Assembly (NCBI GenBank): GCA_021825285.1
Contig: JAKAHW010000081.1
Span: 1-5,013 of the forward strand
DNA from: a bacterium
GTDB taxonomy: Bacteria; Patescibacteria; Microgenomatia; Levybacterales; GWA1-39-11
Length of the DNA: 5,013 bases
Direction of reading: 5' to 3'
Below the pieces are notes generated by a model. It was not told the origin of the DNA. It did no database searches and saw nothing but the letters and a program-made list of their open reading frames with translations. Below, piece by piece: positions 1 to 5,013 of this stretch (its first letter is position 1; every line of letters starts with the position of its first letter). The position numbers and the translations under genes were made by a program.

Positions 1-9
1 TATAAAAAA

Positions 10-1443
10 ATGTATTTTATGGGAATAAAAGGAGTTGGAATGGCTTCTCTTGCCATAATAGCCAAACAAGCTGGAATTGACGTAGCAGGATCCGATGTCT
101 CTACCCATTTCATAACCGATGAAATATTAGACGTGGAGGGAATTCCTGTTTTGGCAGGTTTTGATCCCCAAAACGTTTCAAATTTTCTAGGAAAAGATGA
201 TGCTTCACAGGTTTTGTTTGTTGCTACGGGCGCCCACGATGGATTTGATAATGTTGAGGCACAATTTGCAAAAGAAAAAGGGATAAATGTTATTTCTCAT
301 GGGCAGGCAGTAGGGCTTTTTATGGAAGGGAAAGTGTTTGATCGCGAATGGTCAGGAATTTCGGTTTCCGGAGCTCATGGAAAAACTACTATTTCAGGCA
401 TGATAGCCGTGGCGCTTTCAGCACTAAGGCTTGATCCAAGTTATACAGTTGGTACAAGTTCTGTTTTTCCAATTGGTGCGTCCGGCCATTACGGAAAAGG
501 TGATTTTTTTGTTGCAGAAGCCGATGAGTATCTTTCCGAGTCAAATTACGATAGAACTCCAAAATTCCTTTACCAAAAACCCAAATACCTGATAATTAAC
601 AACATAGACTTTGACCATCCCGATTTTTATTCTTCAATTGATGATATCTACGAGGCTTTTTCAAAGCTTGTTGCAGGTTTGGATTCCGGAGCTATTGTTA
701 TCGGGAACGGTGATGATGAAAGGGTAAAAAAACTTTTAGATGAACTCCCGATCACCATAAGAAAGGTCACTTATGGAATAGCAAAGGATAATGAGATTGT
801 TTTGGATAAATTTCATCAGGAAAGGGACAATGTTCGCTTTGATGTTTTGAATCTTGGGACACTTCTTGGGGAAGTCAGGCTTAAAGTACCGGGTTTTCAC
901 AATGCAAAAAACTCTTTAGGAGTTATAGCGCTTTTAATAGAGCTTGGAGTATCTTTTGAACAAATTAAAGACGCGCTATTTGCTTTTGAAGGAACAAAAA
1001 GAAGAATAGAGAACGTGGGGGAAACCAAAAACGGCATAAAAATAATTGATGATTATGCGCATCATCCTGAAGAAATTAAAAAAACTCTTGCAAGCCTTAA
1101 AACGCTTTATCCTGAAAAAAAGATAATTGTTGTCTTTCAGCCCCATACTTTTTCAAGGACCAAAGCTCTCCTTCCGGATTTTATCTCATCTTTTGGGGAT
1201 GCCAATAGTTTGCTTCTGCTTCCGACCTTTGCTTCTATGCGTGGGGATGACGGGCAAGGGAGCGAAGATTTATTGGAGGGATTACGTAAAATTAACAAAC
1301 CGGCTCTCGTGTTTGAAAATATAAATAATGTGGTAGAATACGTAGACCAAAATTTCCACGATACAAATACGCTCATCGTGACCATGGGGGCGGGCGATGT
1401 TTACAAGGTCGGGGAGAAGTTGGCTATTAAAGAAAAAAATTAA
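10..1443 (+). CDS. murC: UDP-N-acetylmuramate--L-alanine ligase (MurC-type Mur ligase)
   Basis: This is a cytoplasmic ATP-dependent Mur ligase of 477 residues, close to the usual MurC length, expected to attach L-alanine to UDP-MurNAc. Seen in order: an N-terminal dinucleotide-fold motif (YFMGIKGVGM, residues 2-11); P-loop SGAHGKTT (120-127, Lys125); EADEY (170-174); the NNIDFDH block ending at His203; GFHNAKN (295-301); RR (331-332); DDYAHHP (347-353); FQPHTFSR (376-383); and MGAGD near 459-463. All three Mur ligase domains are present and the catalytic motifs look intact. The central block around 180-207 (TPKF..Y.KP, then NNIDFDHPDFY) reads more like Mpl, the murein tripeptide ligase, whereas FQPHTFSR is typical of MurC. 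The neighbouring murA favours MurC. The frame is open to the left edge, so the true start may lie upstream; ATG at 10 fits the family N-terminus, and only 9 bases of leader are visible, so no ribosome site can be judged. Starting at ATG 40 would delete the conserved glycine motif. Confidence 0.9.
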   Translation: MYFMGIKGVGMASLAIIAKQAGIDVAGSDVSTHFITDEILDVEGIPVLAGFDPQNVSNFLGKDDASQVLFVATGAHDGFDNVEAQFAKEKGINVISHGQAVGLFMEGKVFDREWSGISVSGAHGKTTISGMIAVALSALRLDPSYTVGTSSVFPIGASGHYGKGDFFVAEADEYLSESNYDRTPKFLYQKPKYLIINNIDFDHPDFYSSIDDIYEAFSKLVAGLDSGAIVIGNGDDERVKKLLDELPITIRKVTYGIAKDNEIVLDKFHQERDNVRFDVLNLGTLLGEVRLKVPGFHNAKNSLGVIALLIELGVSFEQIKDALFAFEGTKRRIENVGETKNGIKIIDDYAHHPEEIKKTLASLKTLYPEKKIIVVFQPHTFSRTKALLPDFISSFGDANSLLLLPTFASMRGDDGQGSEDLLEGLRKINKPALVFENINNVVEYVDQNFHDTNTLIVTMGAGDVYKVGEKLAIKEKN

Positions 1444-1449
1444 TTTTAT

Positions 1450-2775
1450 ATGCGCAAATATATTATTAATGGAGGAAACGAACTTTCAGGAGAAGTATCC
1501 GTTTCAGGTACAAAAAACGTCGTATTAAAGGCACTTATTGCGGCTTGCTTGACAAGCGAAGAAGTAGAACTTAAGAATGTGCCATTAATTAGCGATTTCT
1601 TTGTGATGCTTGAGCTTGTTAAGGAAATCGGAGGTAAGGTTTCTCTTTCTGATCATACGGTTAAAATAAAAGTTGAAAAAATTCACAGCGTTAAGCTTCC
1701 TCTTGAAATCGGCGCAAAAACAAGGACTTCCTCAATGTTTCTCTCACCTCTTTTGGCACGCGCCCATGAAGCTTTAATCCCAAATCCAGGAGGCTGCCGA
1801 ATAGGAGCACGGCCAATTGATAGACATATTGAAGGTCTTGAACAAATGGGGGCTACGATTTCCTACATGAGTCAGGATGGATATTTTCATGCAAAAACAC
1901 ATGGTCTTAAAGGCACCGATTATACTTTTGTGAAAAATACCCATACAGGTACAGAAACCCTGATTCTTGCGGCAGTTTTGGCAGAAGGAAGAACAGTGCT
2001 TGGGAATGCGGCAGAAGAGCCGGAAATTGATGATTTGATAAATCTTTTAAATTTAATGGGAGCAAAAATTAAAAGAAAAGAAAAGAGAACAATTGTTATT
2101 GACGGAGTTCCTTCGCTTCATGGAGCATCTTATTCAATAATGCCGGACAGGAATGAAGTTGTCACTTTTGCAATTTGTTCAGCATTAACAGGGGGAAAGA
2201 TACTTATAAAAAATGTAGACTTGTCTACAATCTCAGAATTTCTAAAGAAGTATGAAGAAGCGGGAGGATCTTACGAAAAAATTGACGGAAAAGTAAGATT
2301 TTATTTGAAAAATGGAATTAGTCCGACAGATATCGTGACAAAACCTCATCCGGGATTTATGACCGATTGGCAAGGCCCATGGGCATTGTTTATGACACAA
2401 GCAAAAGGGGAATCTACAATTCATGAGACAGTTTACGAGAACAGATTTGCATATGTTGAGGAGTTAAGAAAAATGGGAGCAAAAATGAAATATTATGACC
2501 CGGAAATCAAAAATCCAAAAGATTTTTATAATTTTAATTATGAAGAGGGACATGAACATAATCAGGCATTAAAAATTTTTGGTCTTACGCCGCTTCATAA
2601 TGCAGTTTTAAATATTGCAGATTTAAGGGCCGGGGCAACTTTGGTCCTCGCTTCTTTACTTGCAAAAGGAGAAAGCGTTATTTATGGAATAGACCATTTG
2701 GAAAGAGGCTATGAGGCTTTTGATGAAAGGCTTAGACAACTTGGGGCAAATATAAAGGTGGAGGAGGAGCTATGA
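1450..2775 (+). CDS. murA: UDP-N-acetylglucosamine 1-carboxyvinyltransferase (MurA)
   Basis: This cytoplasmic enzyme performs the first committed step of peptidoglycan synthesis, transferring enolpyruvate from PEP to UDP-GlcNAc. It has 441 residues against the usual 420 or so. Visible family marks are the start MRKYIINGGNELSGEVSVSG, Lys22-Asn23 in SGTKN, Arg92, the loop PGGCRIGARP (114-122) with the PEP-binding Cys116, EEPEIDDL (189-196), MPDRNEV (231-237), PGFMTDWQ with Asp306, the ENRF segment (330-333), and DLRAGATL with Arg393. Because the active-site residue is Cys rather than Asp, the family would be expected to be fosfomycin-sensitive; this is an inference. The added length sits around residues 348-385, just before DLRAG, in a segment rich in Asn, Tyr, His and Glu. 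The gene starts 6 bp after the murC stop without a clear Shine-Dalgarno sequence, and its stop overlaps the next start, so it is probably translated as part of a murC-murA-glmU unit. The start is chosen because the conserved N-terminus begins exactly there. Confidence 0.95.
   Translation: MRKYIINGGNELSGEVSVSGTKNVVLKALIAACLTSEEVELKNVPLISDFFVMLELVKEIGGKVSLSDHTVKIKVEKIHSVKLPLEIGAKTRTSSMFLSPLLARAHEALIPNPGGCRIGARPIDRHIEGLEQMGATISYMSQDGYFHAKTHGLKGTDYTFVKNTHTGTETLILAAVLAEGRTVLGNAAEEPEIDDLINLLNLMGAKIKRKEKRTIVIDGVPSLHGASYSIMPDRNEVVTFAICSALTGGKILIKNVDLSTISEFLKKYEEAGGSYEKIDGKVRFYLKNGISPTDIVTKPHPGFMTDWQGPWALFMTQAKGESTIHETVYENRFAYVEELRKMGAKMKYYDPEIKNPKDFYNFNYEEGHEHNQALKIFGLTPLHNAVLNIADLRAGATLVLASLLAKGESVIYGIDHLERGYEAFDERLRQLGANIKVEEEL
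2760..2769 (+). promoter_or_regulatory. Strong Shine-Dalgarno site for the glmU-like gene
   Basis: The sequence GGAGGAGGAG lies inside the last codons of murA and ends 2 bases before the ATG at 2772. Counting GGAGG at 2760-2764 or 2763-2767 gives a spacer of 7 or 4 bases. It is the only strong ribosome site in the window that sits ahead of a gene start, and it supports ATG 2772 as the start. Together with the ATGA stop/start overlap it suggests translational coupling to murA. Confidence 0.85.
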
Positions 2776-3524
2776 CGGCAATAGATGAAAAAAACTTAGA
2801 TAAAGTTTGGGCAGTAGTTTTGGCTGCAGGTAAAGGGACTCGAATGAAGGCAAAAGAAAAAAATAAAGTTGCATATCATTTGAATGGGGTTCCTATGGTA
2901 AGTCGCACCATTAATATTTTAAGGGAAGCCGGGGTAAGAAATATTTTGGTTGTTGTCGGTCATGCTAAAGAATCAGTACTCTCATTATTGGATGAAGAAA
3001 TTCAAGCTGTTGAACAGAAGAAAAGGCTTGGAACCGGTCATGCGGTAATGTGCGCAATGAAAAAAATCCCAAATGACACAGAGCACGTAATTGTTTTAAA
3101 TGGTGATGATTCTTTTCTCTTCTCACCCGATTTATTAAAACAGCTTTTTAGAAAACATACGGAAACAAATTCTGAAATAACTTTCCTAACAATAGAAATG
3201 GAAAATCCGAAAGGACTTGGAAGAATTGAAAGAAATGCTGAGGGAAAAGTTATAGATATTGTTGAGGAAAAAGACGCAAACGAAAACCAAAGAAAGATAA
3301 ACGAAATTAATGCGGCATGTTACCTTTTTTCTTACAATTTTCTAAAGAACAACATCAAAAAAATTGAAAAAAGCAAAACAAGCGGAGAATATTATATTGT
3401 GAGTCTTGTTGAAATTGCCGTAAAAGCAAAAGAAAGAGTTGAAGCATTAATGATTAATAAGCTAAAATGGAGAGGGGTAAATACCCCTGAAGAACTGGAA
3501 GAAGCGGAAATGTTAGTGGTTTAA
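2772..3524 (+). CDS. GlmU-like UDP-GlcNAc pyrophosphorylase domain, no acetyltransferase domain
   Basis: This is a 250-residue sugar-1-phosphate nucleotidyltransferase, most like the N-terminal half of GlmU, which makes UDP-GlcNAc from UTP and GlcNAc-1-phosphate. Seen: the nucleotide-binding signature LAAGKGTRMK (17-26), Lys32 in the position of the family PKV motif (here NKV), RLGTGHAV (85-92), the metal-site region NGDD (110-113), NPKGLGRIER (145-154), IVEEKDA (163-169), EIN (178-180) and GEYYIVSL (205-212). Bifunctional GlmU has about 450 residues; here the stop comes right after the nucleotidyltransferase domain and the following DNA encodes no left-handed beta-helix hexapeptides. Acetylation of GlcN-1-phosphate must therefore come from another protein, or GlcNAc-1-phosphate is obtained otherwise. 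The gene overlaps murA by 4 bp, so its likely job is to supply UDP-GlcNAc to MurA. A short N-terminal extension of about 12 residues precedes the first beta strand. Another NDP-sugar pyrophosphorylase specificity is possible but less likely, given the GlmU-style EEKDA and EIN motifs. Confidence 0.85.
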   Translation: MTAIDEKNLDKVWAVVLAAGKGTRMKAKEKNKVAYHLNGVPMVSRTINILREAGVRNILVVVGHAKESVLSLLDEEIQAVEQKKRLGTGHAVMCAMKKIPNDTEHVIVLNGDDSFLFSPDLLKQLFRKHTETNSEITFLTIEMENPKGLGRIERNAEGKVIDIVEEKDANENQRKINEINAACYLFSYNFLKNNIKKIEKSKTSGEYYIVSLVEIAVKAKERVEALMINKLKWRGVNTPEELEEAEMLVV

Positions 3525-3622
3525 ATATGGCGTGTAAAAACTCTTTGTTTTTCTTAAGCTTTACATCTGTCCCGTCTACAAAAAAAATCACCCACCAATT
3601 CACAAATTTAGTTACTTAATTT
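3525..3622 (+). other. 98-bp intergenic gap before the MurF-like gene
   Basis: No convincing promoter or terminator is visible. A small perfect inverted repeat (AAAAAC at 3536-3541, GTTTTT at 3547-3552, loop of 5) could form a weak, nearly all-AU hairpin, but it lacks a GC-rich stem and a separate T-tract. TTTACA at 3560-3565 resembles a -35 box, but no clear -10 box follows at the usual distance. The bases just ahead of ATG 3623 carry no Shine-Dalgarno match. An ATG at 3527 opens a 30-codon frame ending at TAA 3617-3619, two codons ahead of the MurF-like start and in the same frame. Its translation resembles nothing recognised. Confidence 0.6.
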
Positions 3623-5013
3623 ATGTCGGATTTATTTTTTTTAGGGATTTTATTTCTTTTTTTGGTATTCCTCGTTAAAAACACTTTATTTTGGATTCAA
3701 ATTTGGCAGCAAAAAGAATATTCGGGAGTTAGGGTCTTGTTGCATCTTAGGGAAACAAGTCAGGGTAGAAATATTGTTTGGGGTAAATTGCATTTATTGA
3801 AATTAGTTGCATTTTTTTTCTACTTTGTAACTATTTTTGCAACATCTCTTTATCCAATTTATCCTGTCCTTGTTTTTACTATTTACTTTCTACTTTTTTA
3901 TCTATTTACAAAAGACATTATCTCAGGACAAATAAGTTTTCCCAAATTTACGGTAAAAGCAATCTCGATTTTATTTTTTTCTTTGGTTTTGGAAATGTTA
4001 ATTTTTCTTTTACCTCTTCTTGATAAATATTTTTGGATAATTTTTGTTGATTCCCTTCTTCCGTTTGTTGTCACCTTTTTTATATTGATCTTGACTATTC
4101 CTACGGATTTTTATAGGGATGAAATTATTAATCGCGCAATAGACAAAATTAATAAAAGGAAAAATCTAATAACAATTGGAATTACAGGAAGTTATGGGAA
4201 GAATTCCACAAGAGATTTCATAGAAAAAATTCTTTCTTATAAATTCAATGTATTAAAAACCAGAGATAACGAAAATACAATTATTTCCATTGCAAGAACT
4301 ATTAGTAAAAGCTTAACGCCTAAAAAACAGGTGCTAATCGTAGAAATTGAAGCATATAAAAAAGGGGAAATAAATGAAATTGCAAAAATAATAAAACCTA
4401 CAATAGGAGTTTTGACAGGAATTTCTGACGACCATATTTCTTTGTTTAAAAATCTTACCAATATCGTTGATGCTCAATATGAGCTGATAGAAAATTTACC
4501 AAGATATGGGTTGGCAGTTTTCAACGGTAACAGTAAGCATGCATATTCTCTTTTCCGAAAAACAAGAAAAAATAAAATTTTGTATGGAACTTTGGAAGAG
4601 AGCGATGTTGATTTAAAGTCAAAAAATATAAAAGAAAAAAAGTTTTCGTTAACGTTTGACCTATTCTTGAAAGAAAAAAATTTGGGAACTTTTGAAACAA
4701 ATTTATTGGGGAAAAGAAATATTGAAAGGCTTCTCCCGGCAATATATTTAGGAATTCATTTGGGAATAAAAATAAAAGATATTAAAAAAATAGTTTCCGA
4801 TATCCATCCTTTACCAAAGATTATGGAACCGTATGTGATGGGGAATGGGGCAGTTTTGGTAAACGATACCCATTATTCCAACTCAAGTCTTGTTTTGGGG
4901 GCACTTGAATATTTAAAAAATTTCCGTGGAAAAAAGATAGTGGTTTTGGAACCGCTTTTGGAGCTTGGTAAAAATGCGCAAGCAGATCATTACGAATTAG
5001 GAAAGGAAATAGG
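3623..5013 (+). CDS. Membrane-anchored MurF-like Mur ligase, active site altered (3' partial)
   Basis: The frame is open for 463 codons to the right edge, so the C-terminus is missing. Residues 1-160 hold about five hydrophobic segments (roughly 4-25, 61-77, 79-97, 111-133 and 137-160). A short charged linker leads to a Mur ligase domain most like MurF, which normally adds D-Ala-D-Ala to the UDP-MurNAc-tripeptide. Recognisable blocks are GITGSYGKNSTRDF (186-199), VEIEAYKKGEI (240-250), the T-G-I-S-D-D-H block with His271, AQYELIENLP (284-293), GKRNIERLLPAIYLG (363-377), PLPKIMEPY (396-404), NDTHYSNS (414-421) and LELGKNAQADHYELG (446-460). Several normally fixed residues differ: Asn194 replaces Thr after P-loop Lys193, Gln285 sits where the carbamoylated Lys is expected, Arg365 and Arg369 replace His and Asn of GxHNxxN, and the DDxYNxNP motif is changed. 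Lys193, Glu241 and His271 are kept. The frame is unbroken, so this is not an obvious decaying pseudogene. ATG 3623 is chosen because an in-frame TAA lies two codons upstream. MurF homology is fairly secure; ligase activity is doubtful. Confidence 0.8.
   Translation, partial: MSDLFFLGILFLFLVFLVKNTLFWIQIWQQKEYSGVRVLLHLRETSQGRNIVWGKLHLLKLVAFFFYFVTIFATSLYPIYPVLVFTIYFLLFYLFTKDIISGQISFPKFTVKAISILFFSLVLEMLIFLLPLLDKYFWIIFVDSLLPFVVTFFILILTIPTDFYRDEIINRAIDKINKRKNLITIGITGSYGKNSTRDFIEKILSYKFNVLKTRDNENTIISIARTISKSLTPKKQVLIVEIEAYKKGEINEIAKIIKPTIGVLTGISDDHISLFKNLTNIVDAQYELIENLPRYGLAVFNGNSKHAYSLFRKTRKNKILYGTLEESDVDLKSKNIKEKKFSLTFDLFLKEKNLGTFETNLLGKRNIERLLPAIYLGIHLGIKIKDIKKIVSDIHPLPKIMEPYVMGNGAVLVNDTHYSNSSLVLGALEYLKNFRGKKIVVLEPLLELGKNAQADHYELGKEI

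Noticed and set aside
1137..1385. Minus-strand and +2-frame open frames inside the murC 3' half
   Set aside because: They overlap a well-conserved MurC C-terminal domain, have no family resemblance and no ribosome site; they are shadows.
1471..1475. GGAGG inside the start of murA, as a ribosome site for a later start
   Set aside because: It encodes the conserved Gly-Gly of the MurA N-terminus and no start codon follows at a usable distance.
2242..2424. Minus-strand 60-codon frame inside murA
   Set aside because: It is antisense to conserved MurA sequence and its translation resembles no known protein.
2773..2775. TGA reassigned to Gly (code 25, as in Gracilibacteria/SR1)
   Set aside because: The only TGA at a gene end would add just three residues to MurA before a TAG, so this site alone is not decisive. 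However, no in-frame TGA occurs at glycine positions in any of the four genes, so the standard bacterial code fits best.
3536..3552. AT-rich hairpin as an intrinsic terminator after the glmU-like gene
   Set aside because: The stem has a single GC pair and the T-run is part of the stem itself, so terminator function is not supported.
4237..4742. Two minus-strand frames of 74 and 73 codons
   Set aside because: Both lie opposite the continuous MurF-like frame, whose motifs are recognisable throughout; the hydrophobic, Phe-rich translations reflect antisense of Lys-rich codons.

Overview
The window is an AT-rich stretch holding four genes, all on the + strand and all related to peptidoglycan precursor synthesis. 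In order they are a MurC-type UDP-MurNAc:L-alanine ligase (10-1443), a MurA-type UDP-GlcNAc enolpyruvyl transferase (1450-2775), a single-domain GlmU-like nucleotidyltransferase (2772-3524), and the first 463 codons of a membrane-anchored MurF-like protein that runs off the right edge (3623-5013). No RNA genes, mobile elements, CRISPR arrays or long repeats were seen. Minus-strand open frames lie wholly inside these genes and look like shadows.

The sequence does not name the organism. The compact cell-wall cluster, AT-rich codons, GlmU without its acetyltransferase domain, and a MurF homologue with N-terminal membrane segments together resemble Candidate Phyla Radiation (Patescibacteria) bacteria, perhaps a Microgenomates-like lineage. 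That is an inference from gene style. The standard code fits: no in-frame TGA interrupts any of the four reading frames.

The first three genes are tightly packed: 6 bp separate murC from murA, and murA overlaps glmU by 4 bp (ATGA) behind a strong Shine-Dalgarno sequence. They probably form one transcription unit. The GlmU-like enzyme would make UDP-GlcNAc, MurA would add enolpyruvate to it, and MurC would load L-alanine on the UDP-MurNAc formed after MurB reduction. MurB is not in this window. A 98-bp gap with no convincing promoter or terminator precedes the fourth gene.

The most interesting item is the fourth gene. It keeps the overall MurF layout but has changes at several positions usually fixed for catalysis: the Thr after the P-loop Lys, the carbamoylated Lys, the GxHNxxN motif and the DDxYNxNP motif. 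It also carries about five predicted transmembrane segments ahead of the ligase domain. It may be a membrane-tethered Mur ligase pseudoenzyme or a ligase with altered chemistry.
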